From: Paracidovorax anthurii
GTDB taxonomy: Bacteria > Pseudomonadota > Gammaproteobacteria > Burkholderiales > Burkholderiaceae_C
NCBI RefSeq assembly: GCF_003269065.1
Contig: NZ_QLTA01000043.1
Span: forward strand, 1 to 42,291
DNA length: 42,291 nucleotides
Reading direction: 5' to 3'
Below are positions 18,982-28,472 of this stretch, one piece after another. Position numbers and translations under genes: made by a program. The notes below the pieces were generated by a model. The model was not told the origin of the DNA. It worked only from the letters and a program-made list of their open reading frames with translations, and ran no database searches. The first letter of the stretch is position 1; every line of letters starts with the position of its first letter.

Positions 18982-21900
18982 ATGGTCAATGGGCATTGGA
19001 AGGTCAGGAGTGCCGTGGCGGGAGTGCTGCTGGGCGGAATGGCGCTCGTGATCCTGGCGGTTTCCTGGCAGATCGCCATCAACCGGCAGGCCCGCGAGGC
19101 GGCGTTCGAGGCCCTGGTCGCACGGGTCGTCGAGCGCGTTCAGACCGGAATGGAGCGCTATGAATACGGCCTGCGCGGTGCCCGGGGTGCGATCATTGCG
19201 GCCGGCCCGGACAACATCAACCGGGAGATGTTCCGGCAGTACGCGCAATCGCGCGACATCGCGCGTGAGTTTCCCGGGGCCTGGGGGTTCGGCTTCGTCC
19301 GCCGTGTCGCCCTGGGCGAAGAGGCCGCCTTCCTGGCCCGCGCGCGCCGCGACGGCGCCCCGGACTTCACGATCCGCCAGCTGGAGCCGCACGCCGGCGA
19401 ACGCTACGTGATCCAGTACGCGGAGCCCCGGGAGCGCAACGCGGTCGCGCTCGGCCTGGATGTCGCCTCGGAGACCCGGCGCCGCACGGCGGCGGAGCGG
19501 GCGATGCGGGAAAACACCCCGATCCTGACCGCCCCCCTCGCCCTGCTGCAGCAGACGGGCAAGTCCCGGCAGTCCTTCCTGCTGCTGCTGCCGATCTACC
19601 GGCCGGGCGCGGTGCCGGACACCCCGGAGTCCCGGGAGGAGGCCACCATCGGATGGTCGTACGCCCCCCTGGTGATGGACGAGATCCTCGCGGCCCAGCG
19701 GGCGCGCGAGGAGGGGTATGTTCTCGCGCTGCGGGACCGCGACGACGGCGCCCCGGGCACAGAGGCGGCGCCCTTCCATGCCACATCGCCCTGGCAGGCC
19801 ACCGTGGTAGACGGGTTGCGCGTGCGCGTTCCCCTGACGGTCTATGGCCGGCAATGGGAAGCGGAGATCCTGGCCACCCCCCAGTTCGTCGCCGCGCTGC
19901 ACCAGCGGGCCGCCTGGGAAGTCGCCGTGCTGGGCGCGGGCGTGGTCGCCCTGCTCGCCGCGCTCGCCTGGCTCGCGGGCCAGGGGGCGGGCCAGCGGGA
20001 TGCGCTGCAGGCCGCGCGGGAAAGCCGGGCGGCGATGGTGGAGTCCTCGCCGGACGCCATCATCGGCGTGGCGCTGGATGGCCGCGTCATCCACTGGAAC
20101 CCGGCCGCGCAGGCCATCTTCGGCCACGCGGAAGCCGACATGGTCGGGCGCCCGATCGACACCCTCTTCGCTCCCGGCAACCCCGAGCACGAGCATGCCG
20201 GCATCCTCGCCAGGGTCCGCCGGGGCGAGCTCGTCTCGACCTTCGAGACCACGCGGCTGCGCCGCGACGGCACCCGCATCGACGTCGCGGTGTCGGCCGC
20301 GCCGCTGCGCAATGCCCGCGGAGCCGTCGTGGGCGTGGTGAAGACGCTGCGCGACATCAGCCAGAACAAGGCGGCCGAGCGCGCGCTCCAGCAGTTGACG
20401 GCCGACCTCGAACGCAAGGTGGCCGAGCGCACCCTGGGCCTGGAGACCGCACGCCGCGACCTGCGCAACATCCTCGACGCGCTGCCGTCCATGGTGGGCT
20501 ACTGGGATGACGCCCTGCGCAACCGCTTCGCGAACAAGGCCTACCGGGATTGGCTGGGCGTCGGGGAGGAGCCGGCGACCGGCCGCTCCATGCTGGAGCT
20601 GCTGGGGCAGAACCTGTTCGAGCGCAACGAGCCCTATGCCCGGTCGGCCCTGCGCGGGGTGGCGCAGACCTTCGACCGCTCCGAGACGCGCCGCGACGGC
20701 CCGGGCATCCGCCACTGGCTGGCGCATTACCTGCCCGACATCGTGGATGGCACGGTCCGGGGCTTCTACGTGCTGGTGCACGACGTGACGGAGCTGACCG
20801 AGAGCCGCCAGGCCGCGGCGGCGGCCCAGCGGGACAACGACTTCCTGCTGCGCACCATCCATGAACACGCCATCGTCTCCGTGGCCGACCGATCCGGTCG
20901 CATCACCGACGTGAATCCTGCGTTCTGCGCGATCTCGGGCTACAGCCGGGAGGAACTGCTGGGCCGCACCCACCGGCTCATCAACTCGGGCACGCACGAT
21001 GCCGGATTCTGGCCGGGCATCTGGCGCACGATCGCCTCGGGCAAGGTGTGGCATGGCGAGGTCTGCAACCGCGCCAAGGACGGCTCGCTCTACTGGGTGG
21101 ACAGCATCATCGCGCCCTTCGCCGATGCCGACGGGCAGGTGGACCGCTATATCTCGATCCGCTTCGACATCACCGAGCGCAAGCGCGCCGCCGCCGAACT
21201 GGCGGCCACGCACGAGCGCCTCGCGCTGGCCACGGACGCGGCCAGCCTGGGCGTCTGGGAGCTGGATCTCGAGACCCGCAGCCTGCGCTGGGACGACTGG
21301 ATGTACCGCATCTACCGGCAGACGCGCCACCACGATGTCGAGCCCTACGCCCTCTGGCTGGACCGCGTGCATCCCGACGATCGCGAACGCGCCACCCAGG
21401 AGCTGAGCCACTGCATCGCGGAACTCAAGGACGTCGACATGGAGTTCCGTGTGCTGTGGCCCGACGGCCAGGTGCGGCACATCAAGGCCATGGCCAAGCT
21501 CCATCGCAGTGCCGATGGCCGCCCGCTGCGCATGATCGGCATCAACTGGGACATCACGGACCGCAAGCAGGTGGAGCTGGACCTGTCGCAGACCACGTCC
21601 CTGCTGCGCATGGTGCTGGCGTCCGCATCGGAGGTCGCCATCATCGCCACGGACGCGGATTTCGTCGTCCGCATCTTCAACCGCGGGGCCGAGCGCCTGC
21701 TGGGCTACGACAGCACGGACATCATCGGCACCAACTCGACGACGCTCTTCCACGACCCGCAGGAGATCGACGCACGCGCACAGGAGCTCGGCCAGGCGCT
21801 GGGGCATGCCGTGCCGGCCTCCGCCGAGGGCATCTTCCGGGAGCCCTCCACGCACGGGCATGTGCGGGAATGGACCTACCTGCGCAAGGACGGCTCGCGC

Positions 21901-23817
21901 GTGGTGGTCTCCCTGGTGGTCACGCCGATGTACGGCGATGACGGGCGGCTGCTGGGCTTCCTGGGGGTCGCCTACGACATGAGCGACCAGAAGGAGCATG
22001 AGCAGGCGCTGGAATGGGCCAAGACCGCCGCCGAGCAGGCCAGCCTGGCCAAGAGCCAATTCCTCGCCAACATGAGCCACGAGATCCGCACGCCGATGAA
22101 CGCCGTGATCGGCCTGACCTACCTGCTGGAACAGACGAGCCTGGATGCCCAGCAGGCGGAGTTCCTGCAGAAGATCCTGCGCGCCAGCAAGGCGTTGCTG
22201 GGCGTGATCAACAACATCCTGGACCTGTCCAAGATCGAGGCCGGCGAACTGAGCGTGTCCCCGGAGCCGTTCATCCTGCGCGACAGCCTGCACTACCTGA
22301 TGGAGGTGGTCCGGGTCCAGGCCGACGCCAAGCGCATCGGCCTGACCCTGGACCTCCCCGATGGCCTTCCCCGCCACCTGGTCGGCGACGCGCTGCGCCT
22401 CAACCAGATCCTGACCAACCTGCTGTCCAACGCCATCAAGTTCACCGAGCGGGGGGGCGTGCGCCTCATCGTGCGCAGTCTGCCGGACGGAGACGCCTCC
22501 ATCCGCCTGCGCTTCGAGGTGCACGATTCCGGCATCGGCATCTCGCCGGAAGATGCGGCGCGGCTGTTCCAGCCCTTCGCGCAGGCCGATGCGACGATCA
22601 CGCGGCGCTTCGGGGGCACGGGCCTGGGGCTGTCCATCGTGCGGCAACTGGCCGAACTGATGGGCGGGCGCGTGGGGCTGGAGAGCGTGCCGGGAACCGG
22701 CAGCCAGTTCTGGGTGGAGCTGCCGTTCGGGCGCGCCGAGGCCGCCATCGAGGTGGCCGAGGCGAAGAAGCCGCAGGAGCCGGAGATGACCGGGCTCTCC
22801 GGCGTGCGCGTCCTCGTGGTGGATGACAGCGACATCAACCTGGAGGTGGCCCGGCGCGTCCTGGAGCTGCAAGGGGCTTCGGTCGGCCTCGCGGCCAACG
22901 GCCAGGAGGCCATCGACCGCCTGCAGCCAAGGGGCGAGGCGTTCGACATCGTGCTCATGGACATCCACATGCCCGTGATGGACGGACTGACCGCGACCCG
23001 GTTCATCCGCAGCAGCATGGGCCTGACGGATCTCCCGGTGATCGCGCTCACGGCCGGGGCGCTCGCCAGCCAGCGCCAGGAAGCCGAGAACGTAGGCATG
23101 AACGACTTCATCGTCAAGCCGTTCTCGCCGCGCGACGTGGTGGCCTGCATCCGCAGGTACCTGCCCGCGGACCGCGCCGCCGGAAATGCCCAGGCCTTGC
23201 CGGCCATCACCGAAGCACCGCACTCCAGTGACTGGCCCGACATTCCGGGCATCGCGGTAGAGCATGTGGCGCGGCAGCTCGGGGGCGATCTGGTCCTCTT
23301 CCGGTCCCTGCTCGGGCATCTGCTGCGGGAGTTCCAGGAATTCCCCATCCCCGCCGACTCGGAAGCCGACTGGCGGGACACCACAGCCCGGGTCCACAAG
23401 CTGCGCGGGGCCTCCGGAACCGTGGGGGCGCAGGACGTGCATCGCCTGGCCACGGATGCCGAGAACGCTTGCCGCGCGCAGAACCGCATGCATGCGCGGG
23501 CGCTCATCGCCGCGCTCAACGAGTCGCTGGCCCATCTGCGCGAGCATGCCGCGCAGTGGCTCTCCAGCAGCCCGCAGGCCCCGGATCCGCTCTCCAGCCC
23601 CGCGTCCGTCCCGGCCCTGTCGCGCAACGCGCCCGAGGTGGTCCGCCTGCGGGAGCTGCTGCTGCGCCAGGATCTGGCGGCGCTGGACCTGTTCGCCACC
23701 CTGGCGCCCGGGCTGGGCATGGGCATCGGCGCTTCATCGCTGGAATCCATCCGGGAGCACATCGACGAGCTGCGCTTCGTGCAGGCTGTGGAGGCGCTGG
23801 ATCAGGCGTGGCGCTGA
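18982..23817 (+). CDS. CHASE-multiPAS hybrid sensor histidine kinase with REC and HPt domains
   Basis: This 1611-residue inner-membrane kinase starts at ATG 18982, eight bases after AGGAG; an ATG at 18925 without a good ribosome site is the alternative. Two membrane helices (about 10-30 and 315-340) bracket a periplasmic CHASE domain. Then come about five PAS domains (about 355-985), some with PAC ends such as YISIRFDITERKRA. The HisKA has NMSHEIRTPMN with H1033; the ATPase has N-box NLLSNAIKF, DSGIGI and GGTGLGLSI. A receiver has D1327 in LMDIHMPVMDG, and a C-terminal HPt has H1472 in VHKLRGASG. All four phosphorelay sites are present, so it could run a His-Asp-His relay to the adjacent REC-GGDEF protein. 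The multiple PAS domains suggest several signal inputs. The signal is unknown. Confidence 0.93.
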   Translation: MVNGHWKVRSAVAGVLLGGMALVILAVSWQIAINRQAREAAFEALVARVVERVQTGMERYEYGLRGARGAIIAAGPDNINREMFRQYAQSRDIAREFPGAWGFGFVRRVALGEEAAFLARARRDGAPDFTIRQLEPHAGERYVIQYAEPRERNAVALGLDVASETRRRTAAERAMRENTPILTAPLALLQQTGKSRQSFLLLLPIYRPGAVPDTPESREEATIGWSYAPLVMDEILAAQRAREEGYVLALRDRDDGAPGTEAAPFHATSPWQATVVDGLRVRVPLTVYGRQWEAEILATPQFVAALHQRAAWEVAVLGAGVVALLAALAWLAGQGAGQRDALQAARESRAAMVESSPDAIIGVALDGRVIHWNPAAQAIFGHAEADMVGRPIDTLFAPGNPEHEHAGILARVRRGELVSTFETTRLRRDGTRIDVAVSAAPLRNARGAVVGVVKTLRDISQNKAAERALQQLTADLERKVAERTLGLETARRDLRNILDALPSMVGYWDDALRNRFANKAYRDWLGVGEEPATGRSMLELLGQNLFERNEPYARSALRGVAQTFDRSETRRDGPGIRHWLAHYLPDIVDGTVRGFYVLVHDVTELTESRQAAAAAQRDNDFLLRTIHEHAIVSVADRSGRITDVNPAFCAISGYSREELLGRTHRLINSGTHDAGFWPGIWRTIASGKVWHGEVCNRAKDGSLYWVDSIIAPFADADGQVDRYISIRFDITERKRAAAELAATHERLALATDAASLGVWELDLETRSLRWDDWMYRIYRQTRHHDVEPYALWLDRVHPDDRERATQELSHCIAELKDVDMEFRVLWPDGQVRHIKAMAKLHRSADGRPLRMIGINWDITDRKQVELDLSQTTSLLRMVLASASEVAIIATDADFVVRIFNRGAERLLGYDSTDIIGTNSTTLFHDPQEIDARAQELGQALGHAVPASAEGIFREPSTHGHVREWTYLRKDGSRVVVSLVVTPMYGDDGRLLGFLGVAYDMSDQKEHEQALEWAKTAAEQASLAKSQFLANMSHEIRTPMNAVIGLTYLLEQTSLDAQQAEFLQKILRASKALLGVINNILDLSKIEAGELSVSPEPFILRDSLHYLMEVVRVQADAKRIGLTLDLPDGLPRHLVGDALRLNQILTNLLSNAIKFTERGGVRLIVRSLPDGDASIRLRFEVHDSGIGISPEDAARLFQPFAQADATITRRFGGTGLGLSIVRQLAELMGGRVGLESVPGTGSQFWVELPFGRAEAAIEVAEAKKPQEPEMTGLSGVRVLVVDDSDINLEVARRVLELQGASVGLAANGQEAIDRLQPRGEAFDIVLMDIHMPVMDGLTATRFIRSSMGLTDLPVIALTAGALASQRQEAENVGMNDFIVKPFSPRDVVACIRRYLPADRAAGNAQALPAITEAPHSSDWPDIPGIAVEHVARQLGGDLVLFRSLLGHLLREFQEFPIPADSEADWRDTTARVHKLRGASGTVGAQDVHRLATDAENACRAQNRMHARALIAALNESLAHLREHAAQWLSSSPQAPDPLSSPASVPALSRNAPEVVRLRELLLRQDLAALDLFATLAPGLGMGIGASSLESIREHIDELRFVQAVEALDQAWR

Positions 23818-23894
23818 GCGGTGCCCGGTGACCCGGGGCCGCGCATTTCGCCCTGGCTTTCAGGAAGCCGCACGGCATGTCCGTGCGGGTGGAT

Positions 23895-23925
23895 AGAAAA
23901 CAAAAGGCCCGGCAGTGCCGGGCCT
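23895..23925 (-). terminator. Intrinsic terminator of the OmpA-family gene
   Basis: AGGCCCGGC/GCCGGGCCT form a 9-bp stem with a 3-base loop (23905-23925). Read on the minus strand, TTTTGTTTTC follows it directly. It lies 27 bases past the stop of the minus-strand OmpA gene. On the plus strand no T-tract follows, so it is not an efficient end for the hybrid kinase gene. Confidence 0.85.
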
Positions 23926-23951
23926 GGAGCCAGTGCCTTGGGGGGAGCGCG

Positions 23952-24491
23952 TCACCGGGGCGCCAGCGTCACCTCGACGCGGCGGGCTTCTGCGTTGTTG
24001 CCGGCGCCCTGGGTCAATTCGGGCTTGCGCAGTTCGATCCTGTCGGCGGGAACGCCACCGGCCACCAGCGCATCGCGCACGGCCTGGGCACGCTGCTTGG
24101 CCAGCTCGGCGTTGGCCGCGGCATCGCCCGTGGCATCGTGGAATCCGGACACCAGCACGCGGCGGCCGTCTTCCTTCACCGCGCGGATCACGTCGGCCAG
24201 CGCGGGGGCCGCATCGGCGGCCAGATCGGCCTTGCCGGACGCGAAAAAGAACTTCACCACGCTGCCATCCACCACCACGCGCGCCACCTCGTTGCCGGCC
24301 AGATCCAGGGTGCCGGCGGGGGCCACCACTTCCGCCGCGGGGACGGCTACCGCCGGGGCGGGATGGCGTGCGATGCCCCGCTGGACCACCACGGTGCCCA
24401 CGACCGTGGACACGACGAGCGCGATGATCGCGAACAGGAAGCCCAGGGCAAAGCGCTGCTGGCTGTCATCGCTGGAAGAACTGAAGGCCAT
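23952..24491 (-). CDS. OmpA-family protein with N-terminal membrane anchor
   Basis: This 179-residue protein has one N-terminal hydrophobic helix (about residues 14-37, FALGFLFAIIALVVSTVVG) and no cleavage site, so it is probably anchored in the inner membrane with its C-terminal part in the periplasm. Residues about 75-175 form an OmpA/MotB-like peptidoglycan-binding domain: FFASGKADLAADAAPAL, VLVSGFHDATGD, LAKQRAQAVRDALVAGGV and a final EARRVEVTL. The strictly conserved Asp and Arg of the diaminopimelate pocket appear present (HDATGD, ARRVEV). It is divergent from the chaC-like gene, with only 33 bases between the two start codons. Confidence 0.88.
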   Translation of the reverse strand: MAFSSSSDDSQQRFALGFLFAIIALVVSTVVGTVVVQRGIARHPAPAVAVPAAEVVAPAGTLDLAGNEVARVVVDGSVVKFFFASGKADLAADAAPALADVIRAVKEDGRRVLVSGFHDATGDAAANAELAKQRAQAVRDALVAGGVPADRIELRKPELTQGAGNNAEARRVEVTLAPR

Positions 24492-24524
24492 GATGGGGAA
24501 AACTCCGTAGGTCAATAATGGGAC

Positions 24525-25160
24525 ATGGACGAAACCGCGAATTGTAGGGGGGCGGACACGGCCCCCCTGCCCGCTCCGCTGCGGGATCCCGCACCCCTGC
24601 TGGAGCAGACCCTCTGCGAATGGGGAGAGGCGCAGGACCTCTGGATCTTCGGCTACGGCTCGCTGATCTGGCGGCCCGATTTCGAGTTCGCCGAGCAGCG
24701 GCCCGCGCGCGTGCACGGCTGGCACCGGGCACTCAAGATGTGGAGCCGCATCAACCGGGGCACGCCCGCCTGCCCGGGGCTGGTGTTCGGCATGCTGTCG
24801 GGCGGCAGCTGCCGCGGCATGGTCTTCCGGGTGGAGCAGGCGCATGCCCGGCAGGTGCTGGTGAACCTGTGGCAGCGCGAGATGGCCCTGGCGGTGTACG
24901 ACCCCCGGTGGCTGCCGTGCCAGACGCCGCAGGGCACCGTGCGCGCCCTGGCCTTCACGCTCTCGCGCAGAAGCCCCAGCCACACGGGCGAATTGTCCGA
25001 GGCGGAATACCGCCGCATCTTCGCCGAGGCCAGCGGCAAATACGGCACCACCCTCGATTACGCACAGGCCACCTATGACGGCTTGAAGCGCATCGGCATC
25101 GAGGACCGCGCCCTGGCGCGGCTGCTGCGCCTGTCCCTGCGGCCCGACGGGGTGCCTTGA
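24525..25160 (+). CDS. Gamma-glutamylcyclotransferase, ChaC family (glutathione-specific)
   Basis: ChaC-type enzymes split glutathione into 5-oxoproline and Cys-Gly in the cytoplasm. The 211-residue product has the phosphate/gamma-glutamyl-binding [12 protein letters not shown] (about 42-53), the expected [13 protein letters not shown] strand and LWQREM, whose Glu matches the catalytic base of the family. [20 protein letters not shown] near the end is also ChaC-like. The N-terminal 35 residues are an extension of low conservation; a GGGA lies just before ATG 24525. It is read divergently from the OmpA gene and is followed by pdxH after 44 bases. Confidence 0.88.
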   Translation: MDETANCRGADTAPLPAPLRDPAPLLEQTLCEWGEAQDLWIFGYGSLIWRPDFEFAEQRPARVHGWHRALKMWSRINRGTPACPGLVFGMLSGGSCRGMVFRVEQAHARQVLVNLWQREMALAVYDPRWLPCQTPQGTVRALAFTLSRRSPSHTGELSEAEYRRIFAEASGKYGTTLDYAQATYDGLKRIGIEDRALARLLRLSLRPDGVP

Positions 25161-25204
25161 CCGCCCGCAGGCCGTGCCGGGAACGGCCGGGGCACAATCG
25201 CCGC

Positions 25205-25867
25205 ATGGCCTCCACACCCTCTCCGCTTGCCTCCTCCATCGCCGACCTGCGCAAAAGCTACGAGCGCGCCGAACTGGGCGAAGACGCCTCCCATGCCGAC
25301 CCGCTGCAGCAGTTCGACCAGTGGCTGCGGGAAGCCCTTGCCGCCCAGGTGCCCGAGCCCAATGCCATGACGCTCGCCACCGTGGGCCCCGACCTGCGCC
25401 CCAGCACCCGCGTGGTGCTCATCAAGGGCTACGACGAGCGCGGCATCGTCTGGTACACCAACTATGAAAGCCGCAAGGGCCGGCAGCTTGCGGGCAACCC
25501 CTTCGCGGCCCTGCAGTTCCACTGGGTGGAGCTGGAGCGCGTGGTGCGCATCGAAGGCACGGTCGAAAAAGTGAGCGATGCCGAAAGCGACGCCTATTTT
25601 GCGAGCCGGCCCCTCGATTCGCGCATCGGCGCCTGGGCCAGCCCGCAGAGCCAGGTGATTTCGGGTCGCGGCGTGCTGGTGGCCAACGCGGCGAAATACG
25701 GCGCGCAATTCCTCCTGCAGCCCCCGCGCCCGCCCCACTGGGGCGGCTACCGCCTGAAGCCCGACCGCTGGGAGTTCTGGCAGGGCCGCAAGAGCCGCCT
25801 GCACGACCGGCTCAGCTACCGCCAGGACCCCGCGGGCACCTGGGCCCGCGAGCGCCTCGCGCCCTGA
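25205..25867 (+). CDS. pdxH: Pyridoxamine/pyridoxine 5'-phosphate oxidase
   Basis: PdxH oxidises pyridoxine or pyridoxamine 5'-phosphate to pyridoxal 5'-phosphate with FMN, completing vitamin B6 biosynthesis and salvage. The 220-residue length is normal. [55 protein letters not shown] and the C-terminal [22 protein letters not shown] block are all family signatures, the last containing the substrate-binding Arg and His. The start at 25205 (MASTPS) is preferred over an in-frame extension that overlaps the gamma-glutamylcyclotransferase stop. Confidence 0.96.
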   Translation: MASTPSPLASSIADLRKSYERAELGEDASHADPLQQFDQWLREALAAQVPEPNAMTLATVGPDLRPSTRVVLIKGYDERGIVWYTNYESRKGRQLAGNPFAALQFHWVELERVVRIEGTVEKVSDAESDAYFASRPLDSRIGAWASPQSQVISGRGVLVANAAKYGAQFLLQPPRPPHWGGYRLKPDRWEFWQGRKSRLHDRLSYRQDPAGTWARERLAP

Positions 25868-25898
25868 CCGGCCACGCCCCGGGCGGCTGGGCCTCTCG

Positions 25899-26873
25899 TC
25901 AGTGCCACAGCCGCTGCGCGAGCAACAGCATCAGCGGCACCGTGAGAAGCGCCATCGCCGTCGAAAGCGCGATGCTGGCCGACACCTCGTCCTGCATCGT
26001 GCCGTAGCGCTGGGTGAACAGGAACACGTTCGCCCCCACGGGCAGCGCCGCGGCCGTGAACATCACCGCCACCGACAGCCCCGACAACCCGAAGACCCAG
26101 GCCAGAGCGAACAGCAGCAGCGGGTGCGCGATGTTCTTCACCACCGCGATGCCCAGCGCCTCGCGCACGTGGTGCCCCACCTTGGTGTAGGCCAGCGTAA
26201 TGCCCACCAGCAGCAGCGCCATCGGCCCCAGGGCCGTGCCCAGCACCTGCAGCGGCTTGTCGATCACCTCCGGCAGCACCAGCCCCGTCTGCCCGAACAG
26301 CAGGCCCGCGAGGATCGGCAGCGGCACCGGGTGCACGATGCCGTTGCGCACCGCCTGCAGCACGGTGTGCAGCACCGGCCGCGGCGCGGTGCGGCCCGAC
26401 CGCTGGCTCTCGCGCGCCTCGGCCAGCTCGAACACGATGGTCGCGCCCGTGAGCAGCACCAGCGCATGCAGCGAGATCAGCGTGAAGAGCGTCACCAGCC
26501 CTTCCTTGCCATACACCAGCCCCACCAGCGGCACGCCGATCATGATGTTGTTGCTGAACATATTGGCCAGCCCGCGTGCCGCCGACCGCGTGGAAAAACC
26601 CGCGAAGGCCATGGTCACGCTGAACACCAGCCCCGCCGCGAGGAAGTACAGCGCCACCGGCTCGAAGTTCAGGTCCTGCACCCGCACCGCGCCCATCGTG
26701 CGGAACAGCAGCGCGGGCGTGAGGACGAGGAAGACGATGTTGGAGAGATCCTTGATCGCCGTGGCCCGCACCCAGCCGATGCGGGCGGTGAAAAAACCGA
26801 TGGCGATGCAGAGGATGACGGGGACGAGGGAGGCGAAGACGGGGGAGTTCACGGGGAGGGAGGCGTGCCCCAT
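25899..26873 (-). CDS. AEC-family (auxin efflux carrier-like) transporter
   Basis: This 324-residue inner-membrane protein has about ten hydrophobic helices in the AEC arrangement. FASLVPVILCIAIGFFTAR starts helix 1, FSNNIMIGVPLVGLVYG is the conserved Asn-containing broken helix, and ALGIAVVKNIAHPLLLFAL with ALPVGANVFLFTQRYG form the second repeat. Bacterial AEC permeases move malate, malonate or other organic acids; the substrate is not evident. It converges on pdxH (31 bases apart). A GTG at residue 8 is an alternative start. Confidence 0.9.
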   Translation of the reverse strand: MGHASLPVNSPVFASLVPVILCIAIGFFTARIGWVRATAIKDLSNIVFLVLTPALLFRTMGAVRVQDLNFEPVALYFLAAGLVFSVTMAFAGFSTRSAARGLANMFSNNIMIGVPLVGLVYGKEGLVTLFTLISLHALVLLTGATIVFELAEARESQRSGRTAPRPVLHTVLQAVRNGIVHPVPLPILAGLLFGQTGLVLPEVIDKPLQVLGTALGPMALLLVGITLAYTKVGHHVREALGIAVVKNIAHPLLLFALAWVFGLSGLSVAVMFTAAALPVGANVFLFTQRYGTMQDEVSASIALSTAMALLTVPLMLLLAQRLWH

Positions 26874-27054
26874 CCGGAGGGACAGCGGGGTCGATGGGGC
26901 GCAACGAGGACTGGGATGCAGGATTATCTGCCGCCAAGACTGGGCCGGAAGCCGCTTGGATTCCTACAGTTTCGTAGAGCCCGATCAAGGGCCGTTATGC
27001 AGGGCGGTCCCTTGCGTCAATGACTGGGCATCCGAATGGTCCAAGTTCAGGGCG

Positions 27055-27069
27055 GGATGCTTAGCATCC
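27055..27069. repeat. Small inverted repeat upstream of the nuclease-kinase island
   Basis: GGATGC-TTA-GCATCC is a perfect 6-bp inverted repeat about 87 bases before the first island gene, in a 282-base gap (26874-27155) that holds no gene. It could be an operator or a weak hairpin; no T-tract follows. TTGTTAAACTGTGTATC just downstream (about 27118) is AT-rich and may belong to a promoter, but I could not place convincing -35/-10 boxes. Confidence 0.4.
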
Positions 27070-27155
27070 GTATGCTGCCAACTATGGGGCGTAGAAAATG
27101 CCCAGCACCCTAACCCCTTGTTAAACTGTGTATCAAAGAGCCTTGGATAAGCGAT

Positions 27156-27671
27156 ATGGCCCACGCCATCACCCAACCGAACGATCGTAAAGAATTTGCC
27201 ACCGAAGCCGACTTTGTAGAGCGCTTTGTTGGTAAGTTGTCGGCAGGTCGTACCTCCTTCGGGCGGGTCCAGATTACTAAAGAGTGGGATCACACAGCAG
27301 GGTTCGTGGATGTTCTCGCACGACATCGGCGAAAGACGCTGCTGGCCTTCGAGGCCAAGCTGGATAACTGGAAAAGAGCATTTCATCAGGCGTACCGCAG
27401 CACCGCATACGCTAACAAATCGTATGTCATCGTCCCCGCACGTGTGGCCGAGAGAGCCTTGAGGGATCGAGACGAGTTCGAGTTACGAGGGGTGGGACTA
27501 TGTTCATTCGATGGGAAGTCCGTGCAGGTGCTAATCGAAGCGTCAGAGCAGGAGGCGCTTTTGGTTTGGCTCCGTGCACAAGCGCACGAACATTTCGATG
27601 CCCTCGACGATGAGCGGGCACTTGAATCTGGACGCGGCAGCTGCGGAGCTGTGCAACCAGCGCGGATTTGA
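27156..27671 (+). CDS. PD-(D/E)xK nuclease-like protein, first gene of a three-gene accessory module
   Basis: This 171-residue protein shows a compact PD-(D/E)xK pattern: E17 in an N-terminal helix, D52 in GFVDVLA, then FEAK with E66 and K68, and Q78 in FHQAYRS, matching the downstream Q/Y motif of RecB- and resolvase-like nucleases. A strand YVIVPARVAERAL and the GVGLCSFDG strand follow, as in the core fold. DNA or RNA cleavage is inferred from the fold pattern; I recognise no named family. Codon use is less GC-biased than in the flanking pdxH and TonB genes, suggesting transfer. The start ATG at 27156 is preceded by GGATAAG. Its end overlaps the kinase gene by about 62 bases. Confidence 0.65.
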   Translation: MAHAITQPNDRKEFATEADFVERFVGKLSAGRTSFGRVQITKEWDHTAGFVDVLARHRRKTLLAFEAKLDNWKRAFHQAYRSTAYANKSYVIVPARVAERALRDRDEFELRGVGLCSFDGKSVQVLIEASEQEALLVWLRAQAHEHFDALDDERALESGRGSCGAVQPARI

Positions 27672-28464
27672 GTTTCTAGGCCCTCTTGGGCAGGGCGCCT
27701 TCAAAAGTGCCTATCTGGCCGCCTACAACTCTCAGCAATTCGCACTGAAGCTTGCAGTTGCCGCCGGCGCTACGGAGCGGCTGGTTAGGGAAGCTCGAGC
27801 GCTTCAAGAGTGCTCGCACAACTCGGTAGCTCGGCTTCTTCAGGCCCACCCTCACATCACTCTGGAGGGGGGCGAGCTGTGGGTCGTCTGCGAAGAATAC
27901 CTGGCTGGAGGAACCCTGCAATCCCGGCGTACATGTGGTGTGCTGTCTGTCGCGGATACCCGGGCAATTGGTGTTGCGCTTGCCGAGGTTCTCGGTCATC
28001 TCCATGAGAAGCGACTCGTCCACCGCGACATTAAGCCTGAGAACATCATGTTCCGTGACCGCAGCAACGCCCACCCGGTGCTGACCGATTTTGGCATCGT
28101 ACGGATGCTCAATCAGCCTACCCTGACTCAGGCATTCGCCCAAATGGGGCCCGGCACCCCCGCATACGCGGCTCCAGAACAATTGACCAACGACAAGGCA
28201 CTGATTGACTGGCGCACCGACCAATTCGACCTCGCCATCGTGCTCGCTGAGTGCCTACTTGGGCATCACCCGTTCCTCGCATCGGGGAAGACCATCCCCG
28301 AGGCGATCATGGCAGTGGCTGCCCGCCACGAGATGCCCGCCGAAAACGCGGCGCGCCTTGCGGCCCTGGGGTTCGGAGCACTTCGGACGGCACTGAAACC
28401 CTGGCCCATCGCCCGCTTCAGAAATCCCTCTGACTTTCTAGAGTCGTTGAAGACATCTTCCTGA
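27610..28464 (+). CDS. Eukaryote-like Ser/Thr protein kinase, second gene of the accessory module
   Basis: This 284-residue soluble kinase is complete, with no membrane segment or sensor domain. It has the glycine-rich loop LGQGAFKSAYLA, ATP-binding K47 in FALKLAV, catalytic HRDIKPEN (H138-N145, D140 as base), DFG at D160-G162, APEQ and WRTDQFDLAIVL. All residues needed for catalysis are present, so it is probably active. I choose ATG 27610 (MSGHLNLDAA); GTG 27574 and ATG 27598 are in frame, and none has a clear ribosome site, so translation may be coupled to the nuclease gene it overlaps. The stop TGA at 28462-28464 overlaps the GAGGAAA ribosome site of the next gene. The partner substrate may be one of its neighbours. 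Confidence 0.85.
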   Translation: MSGHLNLDAAAAELCNQRGFEFLGPLGQGAFKSAYLAAYNSQQFALKLAVAAGATERLVREARALQECSHNSVARLLQAHPHITLEGGELWVVCEEYLAGGTLQSRRTCGVLSVADTRAIGVALAEVLGHLHEKRLVHRDIKPENIMFRDRSNAHPVLTDFGIVRMLNQPTLTQAFAQMGPGTPAYAAPEQLTNDKALIDWRTDQFDLAIVLAECLLGHHPFLASGKTIPEAIMAVAARHEMPAENAARLAALGFGALRTALKPWPIARFRNPSDFLESLKTSS

Positions 28465-28472
28465 GGAAACTT

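Noticed and set aside
17848-23547. A 1899-codon open frame antisense to the hybrid kinase gene
   Set aside because: It is a by-product of strong GC3 codon bias on the opposite strand. Its translation is low in complexity, matches no domain, and lies fully opposite a gene with clear motifs.
23870-23886. GCACGG/CCGTGC hairpin after the hybrid kinase stop as a plus-strand terminator
   Set aside because: The stem is only six pairs and no T-tract follows.
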